Of a stretch of 64,000 bases of DNA, positions 35,261 through 43,844 are shown one piece after another. Where the stretch lies: positions 186,001 to 250,000 of the forward strand of contig CAWBIM010000003.1 of NCBI GenBank assembly GCA_963788935.1, read 5' to 3'. A program made the position numbers and the translations under genes. A model generated the notes under the pieces. That model was given only the letters and a program-made list of their open reading frames with translations. It did not search any database and had not been told where the DNA came from. Positions within the stretch are counted from its first letter, which is position 1. Each line of letters starts with the position of its first letter. Source of the stretch: JAOPZW01 sp963788935. Lineage in GTDB: Bacteria; Actinomycetota; Thermoleophilia; Solirubrobacterales; Solirubrobacteraceae.

Positions 35261-36325
35261 TCACAGGTCCAGCAGGTCGGCCACGCGCGAGCGGTGAGAG
35301 CGCGCGTCCCCCCACGCGGCGGCGTTCGCCCGGCCGCGCTTGAGCCAGAAGTGCAGGTCGTGCTCCCAGGTGAACCCGATCCCGCCGAGCACCTGGAGCG
35401 CGGACGCCGGCACGCGCCAGCCCGCGTCGGAGGCGTAGGCCTTGGCCATCGCCGCGGCGAGCGGCGCCTCCTCGGGTGAGTCGTCGAGCGCCCAGGCGGC
35501 GAACATCACCGCCGACCGGGCCCCCTCGACCTCGAGCAGCATCTGGGCGCAGGCGTGCGAGACGGCCTGGAAGACCCCGATCGGGCGCCCGAACTGCTGG
35601 CGGTCGCGCGCGTGCTCGACCGCCATCTCCATCGCCCGCTGCGCCACGCCGACCGACTCCGCCGCGACGGCGACCGCGATGACGTTCCTCGCGCGCGCGA
35701 GGGCCGCGCCGTCGGGCGCCCGCAGCGGCGTCGAGGGCGCGCCGTCCAGCGTGACCGTCGACAGGCGGCGCGTCGGGTCCAGGCCGTCGACCGGCTCGAC
35801 GGTCACGCCGTCGCCGCCGAGCTCGACGACCGCGAGGTCGTCGTGGCCGGTGGGCACGATCAGCAGGTCGGCGTCCGCGGCGTCCGGCACGGCCTCGAGC
35901 CGGGCGGTCAGGGCGTGCGCGTCGGCCTCGAGGCCGTCGGCGGGCGGAAGCGGCGCGACCGTCCCGCGCCGCTCGCCCTCCGCGAGGGCCGGCAGCCACT
36001 GCGCCCGCTGGTCGGCGTCGCCCGCGGCCGAGATCGCGAGCGCGGCGGCGATCGTCGACAGCAGCGGGGTCGGCGCGAGCGCGTAGCCGAGCTGCTCCTG
36101 CAGCACCGCGAGCTCGACGACGCCGAGTCCGAGGCCGCCGTCATCCTCGCCGATCACGAGCGCCGGCCAGCCGAGCTCGGCGATCGCCCGCCAGCCCTCG
36201 TCGGTGAACCCGCGCTCGTCCTCGAGCGCGAGGCGGCGGACCTCCTCGGCCGGGTAACGGCTCGCGAGGAACTCCTTGGCGGTCCGCTGGATCGCCTGCT
36301 GGTCGTCGTCGAGCTCGAACCTCAT
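35261..36325 (-). CDS. Acyl-CoA dehydrogenase, second subunit of a pair
   Basis: A 354-aa acyl-CoA dehydrogenase-like protein with a degenerate middle domain; the C-terminal domain has RQQFGRPIGVFQAVSHACA and QVLGGIGFTWEHDLHFWLKR. It overlaps the upstream acyl-CoA dehydrogenase gene by 4 bp (ATGA). Such paired, unequal subunits form alpha2beta2 enzymes in actinobacteria (for example in steroid side-chain degradation). The partner carries the more complete FAD site. Confidence 0.88.
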   Translation of the reverse strand: MRFELDDDQQAIQRTAKEFLASRYPAEEVRRLALEDERGFTDEGWRAIAELGWPALVIGEDDGGLGLGVVELAVLQEQLGYALAPTPLLSTIAAALAISAAGDADQRAQWLPALAEGERRGTVAPLPPADGLEADAHALTARLEAVPDAADADLLIVPTGHDDLAVVELGGDGVTVEPVDGLDPTRRLSTVTLDGAPSTPLRAPDGAALARARNVIAVAVAAESVGVAQRAMEMAVEHARDRQQFGRPIGVFQAVSHACAQMLLEVEGARSAVMFAAWALDDSPEEAPLAAAMAKAYASDAGWRVPASALQVLGGIGFTWEHDLHFWLKRGRANAAAWGDARSHRSRVADLLDL

Positions 36326-37458
36326 CGCATCCTCGGCAGTCCGAGCACGCGCTCGGCGACGATGTTCTTGAGGATCTCGGTCGTCCCGCCCTCGATCGAG
36401 TTGGCGCGGGCGCGGAGGAAGCGGTAGGTCCAGCGGTCGTCGTCGAGGACGGCACGGCCGCCGCGCAGCTCGACGGCGAGCTCGGTCAGCGCCTGGTTGA
36501 CGTCGGCCCACTGCCACTTCCCGAGCGAGCCCTCGGGGCCGGGGACCCCGGTGCGCATGATCGCGCTGAGCCCGCGCAGCGCGTTGAGCCGCAGGACCTC
36601 GGACTCGATGTAGAGCTGCGCCAGGCGGTCGCGGATGACCGGATCGGCGGCGGCACCGCTCTCACGCGCCTCCGCGAGCAGCTCGCCGAGCGTGATCTTC
36701 ACGCGGATCTGGAGCCCGAAGGCGAGCGTCGCGCGCTCGTGCATCAGCGTGGTGATCGCGACCGCCCAGCCGTTGCCCTCGCCGCCGATGATGTTCTCGT
36801 CGGGGATCCGGGCCTCCTCGATGAACAGCTCGTTGAACTCCGCCTCGCCGGTGATCTGACGCAGGGGCCGGACCTGGACGGCGTCCTGCTCCATGTCCAT
36901 GAGGAAGTAGGTCAAGCCCTTGTGGCGCGGGGCCTCCTGATCGGTCCGCGCGACGAGCATGCACCACTTCGCGTGGTGCGCGAGCGTGGTCCACACCTTC
37001 TGCCCGGTGACGACCCACTCGTTCCCGTCGCGGACGGCGCGGGTCTTGAGCGAGGCGAGGTCCGACCCCGCCTCGGGCTCCGAGAAGCCCTGGCACCAGA
37101 TCTCCTCGGCGCTGAGGATGGGCTCGAGATAGCGCTGCTTCTGCTCCTCGGTCCCGTGGGCGATGACCGTCGGCCCGCCCATCGCGAGCCCGAGGACGTT
37201 CGCCGTGCTCGGGGCCTGCGCCCGGCCGAGCTCCTCGTTGTAGATGGCCTGCTCGACGAGCGTCGCGCCGCGGCCGCCGTACTCCTTCGGCCACGACACC
37301 CCGGCCCAGTCGTCGTCGTGCAGCCGGCGCTGCCAGGCCCGGCGGAACTCGAAGCCCGCGACGTCGCCCTCGGGCTCGGGGCCCGGGTGGTGCGCGGCGA
37401 GCCAGCCGCGCAACTCGTCACGGAAGGCCTGTTCCTGAGGGGTCGGGGTCAGATCCAC
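36322..37458 (-). CDS. Acyl-CoA dehydrogenase, first subunit of a pair
   Basis: A 378-aa acyl-CoA dehydrogenase with WPKEYGGRG near residue 60, the middle-domain CQGFSEPEAGSDLASLKT and the C-terminal EGGTTEILKNIVAERVLGLP. GTG 37458 starts it (VDLTPTPQEQ). Coupled to the next gene, it probably makes a heterotetrameric dehydrogenase for a bulky acyl-CoA (steroid, terpenoid or branched chain); the substrate is inferred from the pairing only. Confidence 0.9.
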   Translation of the reverse strand: MDLTPTPQEQAFRDELRGWLAAHHPGPEPEGDVAGFEFRRAWQRRLHDDDWAGVSWPKEYGGRGATLVEQAIYNEELGRAQAPSTANVLGLAMGGPTVIAHGTEEQKQRYLEPILSAEEIWCQGFSEPEAGSDLASLKTRAVRDGNEWVVTGQKVWTTLAHHAKWCMLVARTDQEAPRHKGLTYFLMDMEQDAVQVRPLRQITGEAEFNELFIEEARIPDENIIGGEGNGWAVAITTLMHERATLAFGLQIRVKITLGELLAEARESGAAADPVIRDRLAQLYIESEVLRLNALRGLSAIMRTGVPGPEGSLGKWQWADVNQALTELAVELRGGRAVLDDDRWTYRFLRARANSIEGGTTEILKNIVAERVLGLPRMR

Positions 37459-37584
37459 GGGGCGGGCACTCTACTCCCGGGTCGGACGGCAACCGGCGCC
37501 CCACGCGGGCCTGTCACAGAGCTGCAACAGCTTGATGCAAAGGCGTAACACCTTCCGGGCCGTGATCTAGCGTTGCCGTCGTCG

Positions 37585-38775
37585 ATGCGCCGCCTCGCCC
37601 TCATCCTCCTCACCGCCGCTCTGTTCGCGATCGGCGCGGTCCCCGCGTCCGCCGCCGCGCCGGACCCGGTGCTCGCGGCGCTCCAACGGGCCGAGGCGGC
37701 GGGCGCCCTCCCCGCGCCCCAGGGCGCGCTGTACCGCCAGGTCCTCGCCCGCGCGCGGTCGGTGCGCGCGGGGCTGCGCGGGGTGCGCCGGCGCGAGCTC
37801 GCCGCCGTTCTCACGATCACCGGCCAGATCGCCAAGCGCGGCGACCTCGTGCCGGCGCGGATGCCCGCGGTGTTCCTCACGCTCGAGCGCAACGCCGAGT
37901 GGTGGGCCGTCAACGGCCCACCCGCGCCGGGGTCGCCCGGGGAGAACGGCGCGCGCGGGCGCCGGTGCCGGCCGCTGAGCGCGGTCCGGGCGGCGCGGGT
38001 CGAGTTCCCGGGCAGCGAGCTCGTGTTCCAGTACTACCGCGGCATGGGGCTGCAGCTGCAGATGAACGGCACGTGGGGGAAGGCGAACGCGCTGTTCGCG
38101 AGCAGCGACCCGGTGCTCCTCGCCCGCGGCGCCGCGCTGCTGAACGAGCTGCTGCCGCTCGGGGTCGCGCGATCGGGCGTGATCGCGTGGGAGTACCTGT
38201 TCCCGATCTACGGCGGCCGGCCGCCGTGGATCAGCGGGCTGTCGCAGGCGACGGCGGTCCAGGCCCTCACGCGGGCGGCGGCGAAGCTCGGGCGGCCCGA
38301 CCTGCTGGGCGTCGCGGGCGGCTCGGCGTCCGCCTTCGCGTTCCCGCCGCCCGCGGGCGTGCGCTCGCGGGTCGGCCGCGGCGCGGTCTGGTTCGTGCTC
38401 TACAGCTTCGCCCCGCGCCAGCGCGTCCTCAACGCCCACCTCGACGCCCTGGCCGCCCTGTTCGACCTCGCCCAGGCGTCGGGCAACGTCGTGGCGAAGA
38501 TCTCCTACGACCGGGGGCTTCTCGCCGCGCAGCGGCGCATCCGCGGCTACGACACCGGCAAGTGGTCGAAGTACGCCAATCCGGGCGCACTGGCCGACCT
38601 CAACTACCACGTGCTCAACACCACGCTCGCGGGCGAGGTGTGCAAGCGCTCGGGCGACCCGCGCATCTGCGGCGCCGCCGGCTCGTTCGCGCGCGAGCTC
38701 GAGCGCCGCTGCCCGCGGGTGGGCGTCGCGGCCGACGCGCGCGCGGCGGCGACGGAGGTGGCCGGTGGGCGCTGA
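37585..38775 (+). CDS. Exported protein with D-glucuronyl C5-epimerase C-terminal domain
   Basis: A 396-aa secreted protein with a signal peptide (MRRLALILLTAALFAIGAVP..ASA). The C-terminal half shows the C5-epimerase-type signature: VFQYYRGMGLQLQMNGTWGKANAL and YDTGKWSKYANPGALADLNYH. These proteins belong to the (alpha/alpha)6-type domain of heparosan epimerases; bacterial members are common exported proteins of uncertain polysaccharide specificity. ATG 37585 is preferred over TTG 37573. Its 3' end overlaps xseA by 11 bp, an odd partner. Confidence 0.82.
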   Translation: MRRLALILLTAALFAIGAVPASAAAPDPVLAALQRAEAAGALPAPQGALYRQVLARARSVRAGLRGVRRRELAAVLTITGQIAKRGDLVPARMPAVFLTLERNAEWWAVNGPPAPGSPGENGARGRRCRPLSAVRAARVEFPGSELVFQYYRGMGLQLQMNGTWGKANALFASSDPVLLARGAALLNELLPLGVARSGVIAWEYLFPIYGGRPPWISGLSQATAVQALTRAAAKLGRPDLLGVAGGSASAFAFPPPAGVRSRVGRGAVWFVLYSFAPRQRVLNAHLDALAALFDLAQASGNVVAKISYDRGLLAAQRRIRGYDTGKWSKYANPGALADLNYHVLNTTLAGEVCKRSGDPRICGAAGSFARELERRCPRVGVAADARAAATEVAGGR

Positions 38776-40162
38776 CGGCCGACAGACCCGCCCCACGCGG
38801 CCCGACGGCGTCACCGGGTCGGCGTTCCCCGGCCCGTTCCCGGTCGGCTCCTACGCCGCGCTCCTGCGCGACGAGCTGCGCAAGCGCGCGCGGGTCCAGC
38901 TCTTCGGCGAGGTCTTCAACGTCTCCCTCGGGCGCGCCCGCGTGTACTTCGAGCTGCGCGACGGCGTCGGGGCGGTGCCATGCGCCATGTGGCGCGACGC
39001 GTTCGACCGCCTGCGGCTGCCCGACGGCGTCCTCGTCGACGGTGCCCAGGTCGTCGTGGCGGGCGGGCCGGACTACTACCCGGGCTCGCGCACGTCGTCG
39101 CCGTCGTTCTCCTTCGACGTCACCGGACTGCGCGTCGCGGGCGACGGCGACCTCCTCGCCCAGGTCGACGCGCTCCGCCGGCGGCTGGCGGGCGAGGGCC
39201 TGCTCGAGCCGCAGAAGCTCCTCCCCCGCCCGCGGCTGCCGCGCTGCATCGGCGTCGTCACGGGCGAGGGCGGCAAGGCGCGCGGTGACGTGCTCGCCGG
39301 GCTCGAGCGGCGCGGGTGGGCGGGCCGGGTGGTGTGGGCGTTCGCGCCCGTGCAGGACCGGCGCGCGGCGCCGGCGATCACGCGCGCGCTCACCGACCTC
39401 GCGGCCCTCGCGGAGGTCGAGGTCATCGTCGTCGCCCGCGGCGGCGGCTCGCTCGCCGACCTGTTCGCCTTCTGCGACGAGGCCCTGTGCCGGACGGTGG
39501 CGATGCTCCGCGTGCCGGTGATCTCGTCGGTCGGCCACCACGCCGATCGCACGCTGATCGACGACGTGGCCGCCGTCGCGTGCTCGACACCGACCCACGC
39601 CGCGGAGACGGCCGTCCCGCTGCACTGCGGCGAGGCGCGGGCCGGGCTCGCGCGGGCGACGACGGTGCTCGCGCGCCACGCCGACCGCGCCGCCCGCCAC
39701 CGCGCCGCGCTGACGGTGAGCGCCGGCGTCCTGGCCCGCCACGCGCGCCGGGCCGTCGTCACGCGCGCGCGTGAGCTCGCGGCGCTGTCGCGCGCGCCGG
39801 GCGAGCACGTCGCCCGCCAGCGCCGGGCGCTGCACCAGACGCTTCGCGAGCTGCGGGCCAGCGCGACGCGCCGCCTCGCGCTCGAGCGCGGGGCGACCCG
39901 CCGGCGGGCCGAGGTCCTCGAGCGCCGCGCGACGGCCGCGGCCGGACCGGACGCCGCCGCGCGCCGGGCGACGCTCGCGTCGCTGGCGCTCGCGCTCGCC
40001 GCCCACGACCCCGAGCGCGTCGTGGAGCGCGGCTACGCCGTCGTCGACGACCGCGCGGGCAACCTGATCACGAGCGCCGAGGCGGCCCGCCGTGCCGGCG
40101 CGGTGCGGCTGTTCTTCTCGGACGCCGCCGTCGATGCCACCCTGACCGAGGACGAGACATGA
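38765..40162 (+). CDS. xseA: Exodeoxyribonuclease VII large subunit
   Basis: A 465-aa XseA: N-terminal OB-fold (FGEVFNVSLGRARVYFELRD), then the catalytic domain with RCIGVVTGEGGKARGDVL, VIVVARGGGSLADLFAF and SSVGHHADRTLIDDVA, followed by a long coiled coil and the C-terminal ERGYAVVDD segment. With XseB it degrades single-stranded DNA. GTG 38765 lies inside the end of the preceding gene; the stop overlaps xseB by 4 bp. Rich in Ala/Arg, as expected for this GC content. Confidence 0.95.
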   Translation: MGADGRQTRPTRPDGVTGSAFPGPFPVGSYAALLRDELRKRARVQLFGEVFNVSLGRARVYFELRDGVGAVPCAMWRDAFDRLRLPDGVLVDGAQVVVAGGPDYYPGSRTSSPSFSFDVTGLRVAGDGDLLAQVDALRRRLAGEGLLEPQKLLPRPRLPRCIGVVTGEGGKARGDVLAGLERRGWAGRVVWAFAPVQDRRAAPAITRALTDLAALAEVEVIVVARGGGSLADLFAFCDEALCRTVAMLRVPVISSVGHHADRTLIDDVAAVACSTPTHAAETAVPLHCGEARAGLARATTVLARHADRAARHRAALTVSAGVLARHARRAVVTRARELAALSRAPGEHVARQRRALHQTLRELRASATRRLALERGATRRRAEVLERRATAAAGPDAAARRATLASLALALAAHDPERVVERGYAVVDDRAGNLITSAEAARRAGAVRLFFSDAAVDATLTEDET

Positions 40163-40386
40163 CCGAACAGGCGACCGAGACCCAGACCTACGAGGCCGCG
40201 ACCGCGCGCCTCGAGACGATCATCCGGCGGCTGGACTCCGGCGAGGCCGGGCTGCGGGAGACGCTCGACCTCGTCCGCGAGGGCCGCGGGCTCGTCGAGT
40301 TCTGCGCGGCCGAGCTCGACGCGGTCGGGCGCGGGCTCGAGGAGCTGCGCCTCGAGGAGCTCGTCGCCCGGCTGGAGAACGGCTGA
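40159..40386 (+). CDS. xseB: Exodeoxyribonuclease VII small subunit
   Basis: A 75-aa helical protein with the XseB pattern TYEAATARLETIIRRLDSGE and the LRETLDLVREGRGLVEFC segment. It coats and completes the XseA coiled coil. ATG 40159 overlaps the xseA stop. Confidence 0.95.
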   Translation: MTEQATETQTYEAATARLETIIRRLDSGEAGLRETLDLVREGRGLVEFCAAELDAVGRGLEELRLEELVARLENG

Positions 40387-40391
40387 CCGCC

Positions 40392-41456
40392 ATGGCGACC
40401 TTCGACGCCATCGCGGAGCTCCCGCTCCGCATCGACGACTACGCCCTCGAGGGCCTCTCGCGCGCCGTCTCGAGCGACTTCACGCGCGCGACGACCGTGA
40501 TCCGCCTGCGCGGCGGCGGCGAGGAGGGCGTCGGCGAGGACGTCTCCTACGCCGAGGACGCCCACACCAGCCTGCAGGCGGCCGGTCCGGTGCAGCCGCT
40601 CGCAGGTGATTGGTCTATCAGCTCGTTCTGCGACCACCTCGAGGGCCTCGACCTGTGGCCCGAGCCGCCCGCGTCCGAGGCGTTCCGGCACTACCGGATC
40701 TGGGCCTACGAGTCGGCGGCGCTGGACCTCGCACTCCGCCAGGCGGGCCGGCCGCTGAGCGCCGTCCTGGGCCGCGAGGCGCGGCCGGTGACGTTCGTGG
40801 TCTCGATGCGCCTCGGCGACCCGGCGACGTTCGCGCCGGTCGCCCGGATCCTCGAGCGCTACCCGACGACCCGTTTCAAGCTGGACGCGACCGACGACTG
40901 GACGCCCGCCCTGGCCGAGGAGATCCTGGCGACCGGCGCGCTGGACTCGGTGGACCTCAAGGGCCTGTACGTGGGCACGGTCGTCGACCAGGGGGCCGAC
41001 CCGGCGCTCTACCGGCTCGTCGCCGAGGCCTTCCCGGAGGCGTGGATCGAGGACCCGCGCCTCACGCCCGAGACCGACCCGATCCTCGCGCCCCACCGCG
41101 ACCGGATCACGTGGGACGCGAACATCCATGCGGTCGCCGACATCGAGGGCCTGCCGTTCGCGCCGCGGATGGTCAACATCAAGCCGTCGCGCCTCGGGCC
41201 GCTGCGCGAGCTCATGCGCGCGTACGACCACTGCGCGGAGCGCGGCATCGGCATGTACAGCGGCGGCCAGTTCGAGATCGGGCCGGGCCGCGGGCAGATC
41301 CAGTACCTCGCCTCGCTGTTCCACCCCGACACGCCGAACGACGTCGCGCCCGGCGGCTACAACGACGTCCACCCGCCGGACGGCCTGCCCGCCAGCCCGC
41401 TGCCGCCCGAGCCGGCGCCGACCGGGTTCCGGTGGGGCGAATGGAACGACCGCTGA
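40392..41456 (+). CDS. Enolase-superfamily protein
   Basis: A 354-aa protein with enolase-superfamily (mandelate racemase/muconate-lactonising-like) layout: an N-terminal capping domain, an HYRIWAYESAALDLALRQ segment, then a barrel with FKLDATDDW, WIEDPRL, ITWDANIHA and MVNIKPSRLGPL. These carry candidate metal ligands (Asp, Glu, Asp) and a Lys, though not with standard spacing. Substrate unknown. ATG 40392 is 5 bp past xseB, so it is probably on the xse transcript. The family is fairly certain, the reaction is not. Confidence 0.75.
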   Translation: MATFDAIAELPLRIDDYALEGLSRAVSSDFTRATTVIRLRGGGEEGVGEDVSYAEDAHTSLQAAGPVQPLAGDWSISSFCDHLEGLDLWPEPPASEAFRHYRIWAYESAALDLALRQAGRPLSAVLGREARPVTFVVSMRLGDPATFAPVARILERYPTTRFKLDATDDWTPALAEEILATGALDSVDLKGLYVGTVVDQGADPALYRLVAEAFPEAWIEDPRLTPETDPILAPHRDRITWDANIHAVADIEGLPFAPRMVNIKPSRLGPLRELMRAYDHCAERGIGMYSGGQFEIGPGRGQIQYLASLFHPDTPNDVAPGGYNDVHPPDGLPASPLPPEPAPTGFRWGEWNDR

Positions 41457-41598
41457 CGGCCTGACGCGCCGGGGCGGGCGCGCGGGCACCGCCCGCTCCT
41501 GTGCGCATCCCCACACCGGTCGCTCGAGCCTGGGTCTACGGTCGGTCGAGCCGAAGCTCCGCCGTGGGGGTCGGGGCCGGCGTCAGGAGAGCCGAGCC

Positions 41599-42222
41599 AT
41601 GCCGCAGACCATCGATCGCGGCGGCGTGCGTGCGCACGTCGCCGGCCCTTCCCGCCGCCGCAACGGCGGCACCGTCCTCCTCGCGACGTTCGACGACGCG
41701 CCGTACGAGCGCGACGCCGCGCGGATCGCGGTGGAGGCCGCCGCCGAGATGCGGTCCTCGCTCGTCCTCGCCGACCTCTACCGGCGGCCGCGCCACGCCG
41801 CCCGCAAGGTGCCCGCCGCGCAGCAGGCGGCGCGACGGCGGGTCGAGGCGCTCGCGGGCGAGTTCGGGGTGCCGGTGGAGCGGGTAGTGCTGGCCGGGCC
41901 GCCGGACACCGCGCTCGCCGCGATCGTCGACGAGCGGCGGCCGGCGCTCGTCGTGCTCGCATCGGACCCGACGGCGCTGCGGCGCCTGCGCCGTCCGCGC
42001 CGGCGCTGGCGTGGGCGGCTGATCCGCGTTCTCGCCGAGCGGGCCGACTGCCTGTCGTGGATCGCTCAGGGCGCGGTCGTCGCGGACGCCGCCGCCTCGT
42101 CGGCGATCCCCTCCTCGCGTGCGAGACCCGCGCCGATGCGGCGCGCGAGGCCCGGGAGCGCGACCACGATCGCGAGTCCGACGAGCAGCCAGATCGCGAC
42201 GACGATCGGGAAGCGGTCGTAG
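41599..42222 (+). CDS. Universal-stress-protein-like protein
   Basis: A 207-aa protein with a USP-like alpha/beta core: GGTVLLATFDDAPYERDAAR, a central EALAGEFGVPVERVVLAGPPDTA, and ALVVLASDP. The nucleotide-binding GxxGxxxxS motif is not clearly present. The last ~55 residues are Ala/Arg/Ser rich and lie antisense over the end of the APC permease gene (157-bp tail overlap), so the true end may be earlier. ATG 41599 is preceded by AGGAGAG. Confidence 0.65.
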   Translation: MPQTIDRGGVRAHVAGPSRRRNGGTVLLATFDDAPYERDAARIAVEAAAEMRSSLVLADLYRRPRHAARKVPAAQQAARRRVEALAGEFGVPVERVVLAGPPDTALAAIVDERRPALVVLASDPTALRRLRRPRRRWRGRLIRVLAERADCLSWIAQGAVVADAAASSAIPSSRARPAPMRRARPGSATTIASPTSSQIATTIGKRS

Positions 42223-43532
42223 GGGAACGTCGCGCCCTTGATGTTCTTGTAGATCGTGTAGCCCAGGAACGCGATCGCGACGAGCGGGATCACGATCTGC
42301 CACAGCGGCGCCCGCCGGACCCGCCCGAACAGGAACCGGATGGCCCCGACGTTCGTGACGATGTAGGCGACCAGCAGGCTCAGCACGCCGATCGTTCCCG
42401 GGTACAGGAACGCGTTCGCGGCGTTCGTGCCGACGGCGCGCTGGACGATCATCGCGGTCATCGCGATCGTCATGACGACGAGCAGCGCGCCCGCCGGCGC
42501 GCCGGTCCGGGCGGAGGCCTGGCCGAGCCGCGCCGAGCCGAACCCGTCGCGCCCGAGGGCGAACAGGATGCGCGATCCGGCCGTCGAAGTCCCCAGGCCG
42601 CTCGCGAAGGCGCTGACCATCGCGCCGAAGTTGATGGCGTCCTCGAGACCGGAGCCGACGTAGCTCTTCGACAGGTCGCCGAGCGGCGAGGACGAGGCGC
42701 CGAACGCCTTGACGCCCGCCGCGTCGGTCCCGAAGCCCCAGGTCTGGGCGATGATGACGACGATGTAGAAGCCGCCCGCCACGAGCACCGCGGTGCCGAT
42801 CGCGCGCGGGATGTTCCGGCGCGGGTCGGCGGTCTCCTCGCCGAGCGACGCGGCCCCCTCGAAGCCCGCGAACGAGAGGAAGCCGAACACGGCGGCGGTG
42901 GCGATCGTGTCGAGCGAGGTGCCGCCCGGCACGCTGAAGATCTCGCCCGTGAAGCCCTGGTTGCTCGGCGCCGACCCGACGGCGAGCTTCACGAAGATCA
43001 CGATGACGAGGATCACGATCAGCGTCACCGAGATGCCCTCGATGCCGAGCAGCGAGCGGGTCGCCACGCGGATGTCGCCGAAGGCCAGGAACGCGATCCC
43101 CGCGCCGGCGACGAGCGCGATCAGGAGCCATTCGGCGTCGTCCCAGATCCCGGTGCTGGCGAAGAAGGCCTGGCCGAACAGCCCGACCTCCGCGGTCGAC
43201 GCGGCGGTGAACGCGAGGTAGGTGCCGAAGAGCGCCCACCCGGCGAAGAAGCCGGCGCGCGGCCCGAGCGTCGCGCCCGAGAACGCGTACACCGAACCCG
43301 CGTGGCTGTAGTGCTGCGACAGCCGGATGAAGGCGTACGACACGAAGACGACGCCGACCATCGCGAAGATGAACGCCAGCGGCACGGCGCGGCCGATGAG
43401 CTGGGCGGGCAGCGTGCCGTTGAGCGCCATCGCCGCGGTCGGCGCCATGATCGCGATCGACAGCGCGATCGCCTCCCAGAACCGGAGCTCGCGGCGCAGG
43501 CCGCCCGACGTCTGCTGCTCACCGGAGGCCAC
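42066..43532 (-). CDS. APC-family amino-acid/polyamine permease
   Basis: A 488-aa membrane transporter with about 12 TM segments, including LRFWEAIALSIAIMAPTAAM (TM1) and AGFFAGWALFGTYLAF. The FGFLSFAGFEGAASLGEET motif in TM6 is typical of APC antiporters/symporters. GTG 43532 is chosen because GGAGGAGGG precedes it. The C terminus is Ala/Glu rich and overlaps the USP-like gene. Substrate is probably an amino acid or amine. Confidence 0.9.
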   Translation of the reverse strand: MASGEQQTSGGLRRELRFWEAIALSIAIMAPTAAMALNGTLPAQLIGRAVPLAFIFAMVGVVFVSYAFIRLSQHYSHAGSVYAFSGATLGPRAGFFAGWALFGTYLAFTAASTAEVGLFGQAFFASTGIWDDAEWLLIALVAGAGIAFLAFGDIRVATRSLLGIEGISVTLIVILVIVIFVKLAVGSAPSNQGFTGEIFSVPGGTSLDTIATAAVFGFLSFAGFEGAASLGEETADPRRNIPRAIGTAVLVAGGFYIVVIIAQTWGFGTDAAGVKAFGASSSPLGDLSKSYVGSGLEDAINFGAMVSAFASGLGTSTAGSRILFALGRDGFGSARLGQASARTGAPAGALLVVMTIAMTAMIVQRAVGTNAANAFLYPGTIGVLSLLVAYIVTNVGAIRFLFGRVRRAPLWQIVIPLVAIAFLGYTIYKNIKGATFPYDRFPIVVAIWLLVGLAIVVALPGLARRIGAGLAREEGIADEAAASATTAP

Positions 43533-43844
43533 GGGGCCCTCCTCCCGACGCTGGACACGAGGCGAACGTCGGCTCGATCGTGGCACACCCGGCGGTCGAC
43601 CCCGGGGCCGGTCCGCGACGCCCTGACAATGCCCCCGGAACGCCCTCGATCCAAGGTCGAGGGTTGGCCGCAACCGGTGTTGCTGCTTGACCTGGACCGT
43701 ATGAGATTCGTACCGTAGCGGTCGTCGTGCGGCGTCGTCGTGCGAAGGTGGCCGCGTTCCCCAACGGCAAGACCACGGTAGGTCCTAGCTCCCCTGTCAG
43801 CCGGAAGCCCCCATAGTTGTCGGATCCCAGGCCCGCGAATCCTG
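43533..43844 (+). other. 312-bp region with promoter and structured leader
   Basis: TTGACC (43687-43692) and TACCGT (43711-43716), 18 bp apart, form a plausible promoter for the Thr-rich surface gene. The ~120-nt leader contains an imperfect stem GTGGCCG..CGG..CCAC (about 43750-43776), a GACC-ACGGTA-GGTC hairpin and a CCGGAAGCCCCC block before GTG 43845. It is not a class I can identify. No gene is seen in the upstream half. Confidence 0.45.

Noticed and set aside
43740..43840. Class I c-di-GMP riboswitch upstream of the Thr-rich gene
   Set aside because: A few short blocks look similar, but the paired GCAAA elements and receptor are missing.
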